From Lojkania enalia (lineage: Eukaryota; Ascomycota; Dothideomycetes; Pleosporales): DNA of 48,981 bases. Positions within the stretch are counted from its first letter, which is position 1; each line of letters begins with the position of its first letter. A program made the position numbers and the translations under genes. The stretch covers positions 1 through 48,981 of the forward strand of contig ML986842.1 of NCBI GenBank assembly GCA_010094045.1, given 5' to 3'. The notes under the pieces are model-generated. The model made no database searches and was not told where the DNA came from. It worked only from the letters and a program-made list of their open reading frames with translations. Positions 19,419 through 30,072 of this stretch are shown here, piece by piece.

Positions 19419-22139
19419 ATGGCAACCTTCGACCTTGTTCTGCTCTCATCGTCGCCGCCGGGAAGCGTAATAGCGGCGGCTCCAAGCACCTCGCCACCAG
19501 CATCGCAACGCGCCAAGATGGCAGCGTGCTCGCCCATATCGCTATCCCCTATTGGCGATGGGATTAAGAGGTCGAATGACGCGTTAAAATCGGGATCTCG
19601 AGCCGCTCCAGTGCCAGAGGGTGCGACAAGGGGATTCGCCACGGCAAACAGCCTCATCCAGTCAAACCATTTCATCCTCGAGCCTGAGGAAGCGGACAAG
19701 GAGTTAAAGAAGCCTGAGAAGCCCCCTAAGAAGGGTCCAGCCGCTGGAACACCCTCTAGACCCAGATCTAGAAAGCCTAGGGCTCCGAAGGTGAAATTCA
19801 GTAAGGAGAAGATAGGACCCAAATGCACTAGCGACGCCGCAACCTCTACTTTATCCCATTTTCCCAATCCCACGCCCAAGGGTCGTTCTAACCACTGCAA
19901 CGGGACGGGGTCTGCGAAAGTGAAAGATATATCTGTGAAACCCAGAAAGCCGCGAGCAAACAAGGAAAAGTTGGTGGATGAAGAGGCTGGCCCAAGGCGG
20001 AAGAAGCCACGAGCGACAAGGAAACAAGAAGTTTGCAAATCCAGAGACAAGGCACAAGGCAATGCCACCGGCACCGTGTCATCGCATTTTACCAATGGCG
20101 GTGCCATACAAGAAGAGCAGAAAGGGGAAAATAAGGAAGCTCCCGTCGAGTTATTTGATGAACGGATAGAAGACACGTCGATATGGGAAGTACCTGCGAG
20201 TCCACGCCAAAAAAAACCAAGTCCGCCCAATTCCAAACCTCCTGACTTACGTGGACAATCACTAGAGTTAGACGAAGCATTGGCCCGAAGGCGAGACTGG
20301 ACTCCACCGAGAGAGACTATTGCCCAGGAGGTTTGCACCGCCTCACCGTTCAAGGATAGCGCTATCCAGGGAACCTTTACTCACATGCTTTCCAACTTTG
20401 CCTACGCACATGAGGACCAAACATCTACCGTTTCGAGAGCGGCAAACACCGAGGACTGTGCTGCGTTGAAGCGTCAAAGAGTTGAGCTAGTCGCGGTATC
20501 TAGAAACCGGAAAATCTCTCGGAGCTCTTCCCCAACCAAAGTAGTAGCGCCTAAGAAGAAAGCAAGGACCATTACAGACCTTGTTACTGGCCAATATGCG
20601 CCAAAGGATGCCGTAGTTGCTCCTTCAGTAGTCGCGAGCGAGTTCTTCTCCCCGCAGACGGTGATGAAGGTGCCATTGAAGGATATATCTAGTTCAACTA
20701 CAAGTAATGCAACGCTAGGGGCATCACGCAAACGCTCAAATTCAAAATCTTCTACTAAGAAAACTCCGAAGCTCAAAAAGGTCTCTGCTAACATCGCTGT
20801 TAAACCAAAGATGGTCGCAGAGAAGCTTCTCAGTCCGGCATCCGCAGCCTTGAGACTCAGCAGGCAAGACATTCTTTTTGGCACTTCAAGCCAGCTTGCA
20901 CTAGAAGGGTCCCCTACCATGATTCGCGAGATGCAAAGGGCCGTTCGGGCATCAGAGGAAGAGGCCGAAGCACTCCCTAGCGCAACACTCTTCTCAGACA
21001 ACGCATCATCGCATCCATGGCAAAGGCTGGGCAAAGTCAAAGGAAAACGGGATTTATGGGCTGTAAGCGCGAGAGACGAGGACGGCCACTTACTGAACAA
21101 GCAAGACGATGTCTACATTCCTGAGCCGGATCGAACACAAGATCTTCCCGTTCCTCTCCCGATGGATGGAGCGTGCGACATGTTAGAGACCTCCTTCGCA
21201 GATATTGCTAACTTTCAACCTCCACCTGTGACTATATCTTCTGATCTACCCACCCCACCGAATACTGTATCTGAAGAAGTTCCAAAAGATCAGCTTTCAC
21301 CGGCCATGAAAGCCGAGTCATTTGAAGACATAGATGGCTACCTGAATGATGGACCTCCACAATCAACCCAACAAACCAAGCACTCCTTTCTAGATATTGA
21401 CGATTTCTCCCCATCCCCAGATCCTCCTTTAGAGCAGTCCCTGGCTACTACCACTTCAACTTGCTCACCGAGAAAGCGTCGCGGGCGACCTCTTAAGTCA
21501 CAGCGCCCAATCCCGCCCAGGCTGCAGAGCAACGCCTCAGTACTAGGACCTACCACACCCACGAAGCAGGGCCGCTTCACTGATATTGAGGAAATCCAAG
21601 ATTCTGAGGATGACGAAGCGCTTTCGCCGACGCCGCCACGCATTCTTCATTCCCCGCCTGCCCTAACGCTAGTTTCTCCGGAGTTTGTGCCACCACTGCC
21701 AACGGAGGATCCTGTGGAAATATTTCGAGTCGCGACTTCGCAGCTGCCATGGGCTGAGATAAAGGATCAAATTTTTAGAAGGATCACGCAAGCAGTACAG
21801 AACTTGCCCCCTACGGCAAACCCCGCGCAACCTTCCTGGCACGAAAAAATTTTAATGTATGATCCCATAATTCTCGAAGACTTCACCGGGTATCTCAATT
21901 CTCAGACTGCTATTCGCACGTGGAAACGAGCGACGCAGAAACAGATTAAAGCGTGGAATAAGGTCCTCAAGGCAAATGACAAGGAGATTATGCAGGTGGA
22001 AGATGATGAAAATGAGGCTTTGGTGGTTGAAAAGGAACTAGAAATTTGGATGGTCCAGGGTTGGTGTCAGGATATGAGTATATGTTGTATTTTGAGGAAG
22101 AATCGGGGATGCGGGATGGCTGGGAGGGGGCTATACTGA
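19419..22139 (+). CDS. slx4: Structure-specific endonuclease subunit SLX4
   Basis: Intronless frame of 906 aa with a strong start context (CCACCATGG). Slx4 is the nuclear scaffold that activates the GIY-YIG nuclease Slx1 and coordinates cleavage of branched DNA (5' flaps, Holliday-type junctions) in recombination and replication-fork repair. The protein is mostly disordered and basic, rich in Ser/Thr/Pro, with three spaced 'KPRA' motifs (about residues 105-200) and an AT-hook (RRGRPLKSQRP, about 685). The C-terminal 150 residues hold the conserved Slx1-binding domain: a helical segment (EIFRVATSQLPWAEIKDQIF), then HEKILMYDPIILEDFTGYLN, ending WCQDMSICC and a basic tail. Length and layout fit fungal Slx4, which lacks the UBZ and BTB domains of the animal protein. 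SAP-like IxFL-type 'F.DI..(F/Y)' repeats (SFLDIDDF, SFEDIDGY, RFTDIEEI) occur at 630-735. Confidence 0.88.
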   Translation: MATFDLVLLSSSPPGSVIAAAPSTSPPASQRAKMAACSPISLSPIGDGIKRSNDALKSGSRAAPVPEGATRGFATANSLIQSNHFILEPEEADKELKKPEKPPKKGPAAGTPSRPRSRKPRAPKVKFSKEKIGPKCTSDAATSTLSHFPNPTPKGRSNHCNGTGSAKVKDISVKPRKPRANKEKLVDEEAGPRRKKPRATRKQEVCKSRDKAQGNATGTVSSHFTNGGAIQEEQKGENKEAPVELFDERIEDTSIWEVPASPRQKKPSPPNSKPPDLRGQSLELDEALARRRDWTPPRETIAQEVCTASPFKDSAIQGTFTHMLSNFAYAHEDQTSTVSRAANTEDCAALKRQRVELVAVSRNRKISRSSSPTKVVAPKKKARTITDLVTGQYAPKDAVVAPSVVASEFFSPQTVMKVPLKDISSSTTSNATLGASRKRSNSKSSTKKTPKLKKVSANIAVKPKMVAEKLLSPASAALRLSRQDILFGTSSQLALEGSPTMIREMQRAVRASEEEAEALPSATLFSDNASSHPWQRLGKVKGKRDLWAVSARDEDGHLLNKQDDVYIPEPDRTQDLPVPLPMDGACDMLETSFADIANFQPPPVTISSDLPTPPNTVSEEVPKDQLSPAMKAESFEDIDGYLNDGPPQSTQQTKHSFLDIDDFSPSPDPPLEQSLATTTSTCSPRKRRGRPLKSQRPIPPRLQSNASVLGPTTPTKQGRFTDIEEIQDSEDDEALSPTPPRILHSPPALTLVSPEFVPPLPTEDPVEIFRVATSQLPWAEIKDQIFRRITQAVQNLPPTANPAQPSWHEKILMYDPIILEDFTGYLNSQTAIRTWKRATQKQIKAWNKVLKANDKEIMQVEDDENEALVVEKELEIWMVQGWCQDMSICCILRKNRGCGMAGRGLY

Positions 22140-23367
22140 TGTGACGTTTGTACGACTGTGTCACTCGATCATGCCTTGATATAAATGATGCTATCTTTAA
22201 GTCTTTGTCTCAGCTTGAATTCTAAATGCGCATGATCCCCTGTATTTAAATTGTATGTGAATTAATGGTTGAGGCTTTCATGCACTTAGAATCTAGCCGA
22301 AACGTTCGCCAGACGGTTTCCTTAGAGGTGACATCTCAACACGATCCAATTGCGGTACCACGCGATCAAGGCCAAAAACTAGTTACTCAGATTGGTGTGG
22401 GCAATGTGGGAGACTGATTGAGACAGGCTGCTATCGAATTTGAATTTCTCAGTTTCTTAAAGATATAACATGCAATCTGACAATTGGAGAAGGTTTAATT
22501 TCATGCCCAAGTCTGGCCCATTCTGCGTTCCCACCTCGTTTCCATTCAATGAAATATTATAATTGAAGCTCCATGAAGGCATAGACCTTAAAACTGCAAA
22601 CTACTTCGATATTCAATGCGACTGTGAGTGGAGTTGAACATCTAGGTCTCGTGTTGATAAATCAAGAAATTTAAAACTGTTCTCTGTATAACGAGGGAAC
22701 TAAATTAAAATTACTGAATCACATGACAAGCGCAGTGAAATCCCGATCAAGTCCGCTTCCTATACTCAACCACAAGGTTAGAAATAACTAATTAGCTGAA
22801 CAAAGAGAGGATAGCCAAGACGTTAACTTCCTAGCTAAGTTTAAGCTCTGGATCACCCACTTCGGAGGTCAAGAAACTTCATTCGGAACTTCAAAACTCC
22901 GAGCTTCGACAATTTCTACCAATAAGTGCCGACAGTTCTACTCAGTGCACAACTTTCAAACCAAAACTACGAACAATATGTCTATAGCACATAACATGAT
23001 AGCTGGCAGTACGCAAGACTCTATCTTACTCTACGCTCCTGCCTCTAGGCATCGCTGCGTCGGAATGGTAGGCAAATCATAACCACGATATCGGCTCGCT
23101 CAGAGGGAGAGGCGGGTCGGGCCCGGGTCGTTCCGCAAGAAGATTCCGGGACACTTTACAACACGTAGTGAACCCGGAGTGAACACATCCGTCGTGTCAA
23201 AGGAACTTAACAATTCCGATGTGGCGCGGCGCCAAGAGTATATTGCCGAAAGACGCCTTGGCCCGGGCACACCTCTTCCGACTACTTGTCTTTCTTCCCT
23301 CTCATCCCCTCACCTCCTCCACCTCCTTCTCCTCATAATCATTGTCAACACTACTTCTATAGCAATA
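22140..23367. other. Intergenic region between SLX4 and the ZIP transporter
   Basis: About 1.2 kb. It contains the SLX4 3' end and the ZIP promoter. The ZIP frame stays open upstream of the ATG to about 23179 but starts there with GTG, so that part is read as 5' UTR. No zinc-responsive motif was recognised. Confidence 0.4.
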
Positions 23368-25110
23368 ATGAATTGCCCTTCGCGAACAGACGACAGCTTG
23401 CAAAGGCCGGGATGGAATCAGAACCCTCCCTGCTTTGCCGCCGATCTTACTACGCGCCAAGACATGAATGGCATCGTTAATGCCAGGACGCTGAAAGATG
23501 CAGAACACTTAAGAAGTGGATGCTATGAGTCGCAAGATGAGAAGACCGAAACTTGCTCTACTCTACCACATGGAATGACACTGGGAGAGGCCGGGAAGGG
23601 TGCCAAGAGTCCTCACAATGGTACCTCTAGCGGTAATGATGATTTAGCTCTTACTAATTATATCCTTGCAGGATTCTGCACCCGTTTTGAAAACCAGTTC
23701 ACAGCTAGACATGAGTACCAAGATGTTGTAATTACGCCCTCCGAGACATTCACTGTCAGCCTTAAGCGTATCGCACAGTGGCTTTTGGCAATCTTCTGCA
23801 CTTTGGTCTTCTTGTTCGATCTGCGTCTGTCAAATTATCCTTCAATCATGCAGTTGTGGCTCCGAAATTCGAAAGGTAGGGCTGGGCTCCCTTCTACGGG
23901 GTTTCATACTAATACCCGTGTAGGAAAGTCGAAGCCGCCAGGGCCAATAATGCGGGTGGCGAGATCTACCTGCGCAAGCGGTGGGGGAAATTCGGACTAT
24001 AACCTGCCATTTCACGTTGGAGCTCTGTTTATTATCTTGTTTGTATCGTTCACCGGCTGTGCATTTCCACTCCTAGTCCTCAAATTCCCCAGACTCCGAG
24101 TACCGGCATCGTTCCTCTTCTCCGCTAGACACTTTGGAACTGGTGTGTTGATAGCGACGGCCTTTGTTCACCTACTGCCCACGGCATTCATTTCACTCGG
24201 CGACCCGTGTTTGTCCAATTTCTGGACGACCGATTACCCAGCTATGCCTGGCGCTATTGCGCTAGCAGCCATCTTCTTTGTTACAGTCATCGAGATGGTC
24301 TTCTCACCTAGCCAGCACATTTGCAGTGGAGGTGACCATGCCATCAGCTCCGTGTCTCGAAACTCGCATGCTCATTCACAGATGCAAAACGAGCAGCGTG
24401 GAAGGATAGCAGGCGGCCGCGAGCTGGGTCCATTGCATGGACGAGCAACTAGCATTAGCCGTACTCTCTCCCGAATGGGCGAGGAAAATGAGATTCTCGA
24501 TTCCATCGAAACCGGCCGCCCGGAAAATCAGAACAAAGCAAATGAGAAGCAGGGCGAAAGCGCAGTCGAAGACTTTGAGCGCAATGAGCATAACCATGTT
24601 CTGACGCCAGAACAAGAGCATAAGAAAGCAGTTATGCAATGCTTTCTCCTTGAAGTTGGGATCTTGTTCCATAGTGTCTTCATCGGAATGTCTCTCAGCG
24701 TCTCCGTAGGAAGTGAGTTTGTCATCCTCCTTATCGCCATCATTTTCCATCAAACATTTGAAGGCCTTGCCCTAGGAGCCCGGATCGCTTCGATCGACTG
24801 GCCCAAAAATGCCCTTCAGCCATGGTTCATGGCCCTCGCATATGGTTGCACGACTCCGCTTGGCCAGGCCATTGGCATTGCAACGCACAAACTTTATAGT
24901 CCTGACTCTGAGACTGGGCTCCTAGTTGTTGGCATCATGAACGCCATCTCGTCGGGCCTTCTTGTATTTGCTTCCCTCGTAGAGCTGATGTCTGAGGATT
25001 TCCTGAGTGATGAGAGCTGGCGTGTTTTGCGAGGCAAGCGACGTGTCTGGGCCTGCATCTTAGTCTTCATGGGAGCCTTCCTCATGAGCCTTGTTGGAGC
25101 TTGGGCGTAG
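23368..25110 (+). CDS. ZIP family zinc/iron transporter (Zrt-like), 580 aa
   Basis: The frame starts at the ATG at 23368; upstream codons are in frame but have no ATG. After a hydrophilic N-tail and one hydrophobic segment (WLLAIFCTLVFLFDL, about 136-150), the ZIP core begins at about residue 213. It has three helices (including FGTGVLIATAFVHLLP), a long variable cytosolic loop (about 310-420) with scattered His, then the signature helices IV and V: EVGILFHSVFIGMSL (about 428-442) and FHQTFEGLALGAR (about 460-472). The HS/HQ-E residues are the metal-binding site of ZIP carriers. Three more helices follow, and the protein ends near the last one as in the family. It imports Zn2+ or Fe2+ across the plasma membrane or from an organelle. 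The variable loop and N-tail are longer than in yeast Zrt1. Confidence 0.92.
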   Translation: MNCPSRTDDSLQRPGWNQNPPCFAADLTTRQDMNGIVNARTLKDAEHLRSGCYESQDEKTETCSTLPHGMTLGEAGKGAKSPHNGTSSGNDDLALTNYILAGFCTRFENQFTARHEYQDVVITPSETFTVSLKRIAQWLLAIFCTLVFLFDLRLSNYPSIMQLWLRNSKGRAGLPSTGFHTNTRVGKSKPPGPIMRVARSTCASGGGNSDYNLPFHVGALFIILFVSFTGCAFPLLVLKFPRLRVPASFLFSARHFGTGVLIATAFVHLLPTAFISLGDPCLSNFWTTDYPAMPGAIALAAIFFVTVIEMVFSPSQHICSGGDHAISSVSRNSHAHSQMQNEQRGRIAGGRELGPLHGRATSISRTLSRMGEENEILDSIETGRPENQNKANEKQGESAVEDFERNEHNHVLTPEQEHKKAVMQCFLLEVGILFHSVFIGMSLSVSVGSEFVILLIAIIFHQTFEGLALGARIASIDWPKNALQPWFMALAYGCTTPLGQAIGIATHKLYSPDSETGLLVVGIMNAISSGLLVFASLVELMSEDFLSDESWRVLRGKRRVWACILVFMGAFLMSLVGAWA

Positions 25111-25164
25111 ACCGCAAAGCTATTGTTCGGTCAGTATATAAAGTTAAGTACGCTTATGACCGTG

Positions 25165-25315
25165 ACAGATTTGGTAGGTTGATGATCGTGGTGGATTTAG
25201 TAGATTGGTTCCCATGGCGAATTTAGTAGGTTGGTACTCGTGGCGGATTTAGTAGGTTGGTGATCGCGGCGGATTTAGTAGGTTCGTGGTGGTGATAGAT
25301 TTAGTAGATAGTCAT
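25165..25315. repeat. Minisatellite, about six units of 26 bp
   Basis: Units share GCGGATTTAGTAGGTTGGT with variable ends and start near 25165, 25191, 25217, 25243 and 25269, plus a diverged sixth unit. The array lies 55 bp after the ZIP stop codon, so at least part of it is likely in the 3' UTR. Confidence 0.8.
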
Positions 25316-25925
25316 TGTGGCATGTTCTATTCATATCTATAGCATTCGCTTGCTCACTTGAGTGTCCATGTGAAATCATTATAATCTACGCTAGTCTGAC
25401 TCATAAGATTATATCAATTATTCACGCTGGGCGCAGAACAAAGATCGGCTTACGAGACTACGGGATCCCGTAAAACCTAGTTGATGTCTGAGCGGGCCCG
25501 TTGGCATATCAGCTATGCTGAAACCGTCTAGATGAACTTGTTTAACAAAAAACCAATTTGTTATTCATGTATAGCAATTGGTTAAGGGAGACGGGGAATG
25601 ACGAGGCGTCTCGAAGTTGAATGTTGTCATGTTAGACATTATCGTTTTAATACTTTCGCAATCTACCATCCAGTGATAGCTTATAACATGGAAGGCATCT
25701 ACCATAGGGCTATTAGAATAAATAAAATGACCGTCAATCCTTGGTCCTTTATCTACCTCTTAAGAAACCAATAGTTAAAAAGATTAATGTGGAGAAATTT
25801 TCCCCCTGCGGTTGGTCTTAGGACTGGACGCAGCCTTACGGCAACTCGTTAGTATTATCTTCCAGCTTTGTAGGTTATTTTAAATCACCAGGTGTTAATC
25901 TAGACGCCCCTTTATCTACGTCTCT
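25316..25925. other. Intergenic, tail-to-tail region between ZIP and P450
   Basis: About 600 bp between convergent genes. Composition is mildly AT-rich. No gene, terminator-like structure or repeat was recognised. Confidence 0.4.
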
Positions 25926-27718
25926 TCACACTCTCGACCTCGCCTGCACGGTCGGTCCATTTGGAAACCCAATGATCCAGTCCCACAGCTGGTACTCCTT
26001 TTCATCCCTCCTCCCGTCCTCCAAATCTTTACCCCCACCGCCTCTCAGCTCTCCGTGAATTCTAAAATCAAACTGCCACATCAAGTGCGCAAGCACAAGT
26101 TTCGTAGCAAGATATGCCATGTTCTTCCCAATACAGTTCATTGGCCCAATTCCAAACGGGCAAAATGCTCGCCTTTGCGCAGCGAGTTGCTCGGCATCAA
26201 CACCATCTCCTACAATCCATCGCTCCGGCTTGAATACATTGGGTTCCGGGAAAAAATCTGCATTACGGTGAATTACATAGTGAGAGACTCCGACTGTAGT
26301 TCCTGCTGGGATATGCTGGCCTTCGATTTCGGTGCCACCAGGCAGTACGATGCGCGGCAGACTCCCTGGTTTAGGTGGTGCAATACGCAAACTTTCTTCT
26401 ATACATGCATGTAAATAAGGTAGGTAATTGAGCCTCGGCGTCCGAATATCGTCTGACGATGGAAAAGCTTTACGGATTTCCTGTGTGAGTTTTTCTAAAA
26501 CTTGCCGTCGCTGAAGTCCGTAGAAAAGAAGAGCACAGACGGCTAGAGTGACGCCATCGCTACCGGCAGCAATGAGAAGAGAAGTATCAGCTTGCAGCTC
26601 TTCGACGGTGAACTCCTTTCCGGTCGTCGGATCCTTGCTATTTAGCAAGTAATGGAAAACATCTCTCCTCTCTGCGCCACCACCTCCCTCCCTCCTTTTC
26701 TTTTCTCGCTCGATTCGCTCTGCGAGCCTGTTATTCGCAAGATTTGTGTATTTCAGCGAATCCTTAGCCGACTGGCCTGGAAAGTAATCCTGCACAAATG
26801 TACCCATCAATGGGCGAACTAAGGCAGCGAATGGGAGGTATCCCACATAGTACAAGAATTGACTTGCGCTTTTGAGGACCGCGGGGACGAAGCGATGGTG
26901 TTCATGATCCAGTAGCTCAAAGCTTCGACCAAACGCTAGATCAGAAATGAAATCATATCCATAATATGCGACCCACTGCTGCAGATCAAAGCGAGAGCCC
27001 CATTTACCTTTCCCACATCCTACGCCTTCCGCGAGTCGGGCGCAGAGCTTGATGGCGTTAGCGTTGATGAGCGGCTCTGCATCTCGTAGCGCTTTCTCGG
27101 AGAAAGCGGGCGACATGACGCGTCGGCGAAGCGCATGTTGATGTTGGTCAATGACCATTTGGACGGATGGTGCGCCGGCTGAGATGTCGAGAGTTAGGTA
27201 CCAGTCTCCCTTTTTGACGTGAGCATTGTTGCCATAGATGGCTTTGAGGGCCTCCGGCGAGTGGAATGAGAGGCTGTTTGGGCCGTCGCGGACGATTGGA
27301 CCTAAAGATTATCAGCACTGCTACGCATTCCTGGGGTTTGCGGGTTTAAGAAATAAAAATAGTTCTCACCATATTTCTCATGAGCAAGCAATTGCTTGAG
27401 ATGGCGATTTCCTCTAATACAGTAGTAGACCAGGGGCCAATCCGAGAGCTTCTCGGCGAGGCGACCAGGATAATGTGCCAGAGGGTGGAACAAAAGGCGG
27501 TAAAGAAGGACAGTGCAATACTGTGGGGCTAATGAGTCTGTAACTCCAATATCCTCAAATTGGAAGACATCAGGGAGATCACTCACCCATACGAGTAATG
27601 CAGCTGTACAGGACGCGATAGACTTCCAGTTAGATGAAATCCCCCTTACACCTTTAATTTCATCTACGACTAAGTACGTCATGTCTACAGACTCAGATTT
27701 TAAATTTTGTTCAGCCAT
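25926..27718 (-). CDS. Cytochrome P450 monooxygenase, three exons
   Basis: Exons 27718-27587, 27520-27370 and 27301-25926; introns of 66 nt (GTGAGT...CCACAG) and 68 nt (GTGAGA...CTTTAG) keep the frame, giving 552 aa. An N-terminal hydrophobic anchor (about residues 32-52) and a linker with PLAHYPGRLAEKLSDWP are typical of microsomal fungal P450s. Further motifs are the helix I AAGSDGVT (oxygen activation), ExxR as EESLR, PERW, and the haem loop FGIGPMNCIGKNMA with Cys484 as the iron ligand. The usual Arg of FxxGxRxC is Met here. The ER-bound enzyme would hydroxylate an unknown substrate with NADPH-P450 reductase. It lies 510 bp downstream of a permease on the same strand. The family (CYP number) cannot be assigned by eye. 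Confidence 0.9.
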
Positions 27719-28228
27719 GCGGGACTCAATATCATTTCTTGGGGCAGTCAATAATCCGTACGGTGCCACTTCGTCTCGTTCATGATACGCGGGACACTGA
27801 AGGAACGTGCGAAGCGGTGAAGGAGAAGATCCAAGCAAGATCGAGATCATCACTCAGCGCCATCGCTTAGAGGAACGAGGCACCATTCCGTAATAGGCGT
27901 GTGCAATCCCTGGCAAATTTATTGGACCATATGCTCGCCAGCGCTTCTCTCGGCTATAAGAATCGGCAGGATCCTGCAACTGCAGGATTGTGCATGACGG
28001 CACATACCGTGCAGAGGCCCAGACCATCGGAATGCGGGCAGAATCTAACATGGGACATGAATTCGAGGGTATCATACGATGTGTTATCCCCATAATTTGA
28101 AGTTTCTAGATTTTCTGAGTTGTGTGTTGTTCTATAGATGTTTTGATATCTTATCAAAACTAGTTATCATAATTTCATCGTCTTGCATACGATCGTTGCA
28201 TCATCATCTCTACCGTAAGATCCCAAAT
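27719..28228. other. Intergenic between permease and P450
   Basis: 510 bp holding the permease 3' end and the P450 promoter. Open frames on both strands are short and unsupported. Nothing else was recognised. Confidence 0.4.
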
Positions 28229-30072
28229 TTAATAGTGCCCCTTGGCTTCCATTTCAGAGTCGTCTTCTGGGATCACAATAGGCCCTGTTGGAACAACAAA
28301 TCTCCTTCTTCCAGTTGTAAACCAGTCTATCAATGCAAATATAATAACTGCAACGCACAAAGGGCCCGCATAATTCATCGTCTCGGCTGTAACTGGTCGA
28401 CTAGGCGGGAATGGTACCCAGATGAGAATAAATACGATATAGACAAGGGAGAAGAAATTAATGGGTAGACCCCACCGGCCGAGTTTGAAGGGCCCATATT
28501 GCGGGTGCCTTCCTGCCAATTTGCGGAGAGTTAGGAGGCAGATTGGGATGAAGTATGAGATGTAGAGAGCGACGGTCGGGAGCGAGACGAGCGCAGTGAA
28601 AGCGACGGAGGATCCGATATTGATGAGGGCGAGCAGGGCGCAGACGAAGGCTACAAGCAACAAGGCTGGAATTGGGATTTGGAGGGTTGGGTGAACCTGC
28701 GACAGTATTAGACACAACTTCCAGAAGGCCCATGAAATCAAGTCCTACATATGTGAAGAAGTTAGAGAAGGGTAGACCCTTATCCCGAGCAAAGGCCCAG
28801 ACCAATCGCGATACTGAGGCGAAAATGTTGAAGAGCGAGATTGAGAAGATGAGCCCATGCATGAGCACTAAAACTGTGGCACCAGCCTTGGATTTGGTTC
28901 TGTCTGTCTATTAGATCAGAGGCTTAAACAATGTGGGCAGCATAGTACTCACGCTGCGTAGTATATCTCAATCAACGGCAATCCAGAAGCCGCAACAGTG
29001 TCATAATCGCCGAGGCAAAATAGCACACAAATGGCGAATGCAAATTGCATGATGGCGTTCAAAATGACGGACGTTACCATCGATCTCGGCACCCGGCGTC
29101 GTGGTTCCTTCGTCTCATCGACTGCAATAGATCAGTATATTAGATTATTGATACGGCTAGGAGATTTACTCATATGTAAGACCCCATCAAAGCTAGTGAT
29201 GGGAAAGACCGTCGTCAACAGTCCTAAGCACCAAGCAACACCGGGATTGTTCCAACCGCTCACATCATGTGTAAGGGTCTTGAAGACGAAGTCCGTGGTG
29301 CTGCGCTCAGCCAGAGTAGACAGCACAGTAATGACAGTAATGAAGAAGAGGACGTGGCAGATTCCACCAATAGTCTCAAGAGTATTGAGAACCCTCCTTA
29401 GAGCAAGATTGCAAAGGACAGGTACGACAATGAAAGCGTACATAAATAGCGTCGCGTGCCATCGCTTTGGCTGGTAATCGGGGTTGTGGAAGATGACGAG
29501 GCCCTGGACCATGTTGGAGAGGATGGACAAGCTACCCCCAACGTTCACAATCCATGCGAAGACTGTAACCCAGCCTTGCATAAGACCCCAAAATTCATTA
29601 TATCTCTGGGCAAAGCGTGCCGACCACCGATATTGAGCACCAACAGTGGGATCCCTACAACCGTCTGTGTCAGCAGTGGGATAAAAAGGTGTCGATTTAC
29701 ATACATCGAAGCCATTTCCCCCAGCGAAGTAGCAATCGCAGTAGAGCCGAAGCCAGCAAGAATGGCGCCATATACGAGAGCAGCTGGACCGCCGTTGTAC
29801 AAGGCGTACTGCAAAGTCAAACCTACAGTCTCCCATCCTGCTTGGAGAGTGAATCCAAAGTTAACAATGGCAACCAAGTTGATGTAGCGCTGAGGTAGGT
29901 ATCAGAATATCAAAGGCTTCTCTGTCAATTACAATCGACATACCTCAAAAACATTGTTCGAGCCGGGGCTAGCAGGGAAGTCCTTTGGTTGGTTGGTCTC
30001 GTCCTCGTGAGCGCCTCCTCGACCGTGATAATCCGACACAACGGTATCAACACCTAAATCTTTATCTGCCAT
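28229..30072 (-). CDS. APC-superfamily amino acid / GABA / choline-type permease, six exons
   Basis: Exons 30072-29944, 29889-29705, 29654-29170, 29121-28953, 28899-28749 and 28696-28229; five introns of 48-54 nt, all GT...AG. The reading frame closes exactly, giving 528 aa. After a hydrophilic N-tail of about 43 residues comes FGFTLQAGWETVGLTL, the typical first helix of fungal APC permeases. Other family marks are LGEMASM after helix 2, GAQYRWSARFA, a buried segment GVLHM followed by DE and PRSMV, and FARDKGLPFSNFF late in the protein. About 12 membrane helices are expected. Such proteins take up amino acids, GABA or choline at the plasma membrane by proton symport. The exact substrate is not readable. 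It is divergent from the rhodopsin-domain gene, 1.3 kb away. Confidence 0.9.

Noticed and set aside
19397..20353. 318-codon open frame opposite to SLX4
   Set aside because: It is a shadow of the SLX4 coding frame on the complementary strand and shows no independent domain.
23179..23367. In-frame upstream extension of the ZIP transporter by 63 codons
   Set aside because: The extension begins at GTG, not ATG; the first ATG is at 23368 and starts a typical N-terminus.
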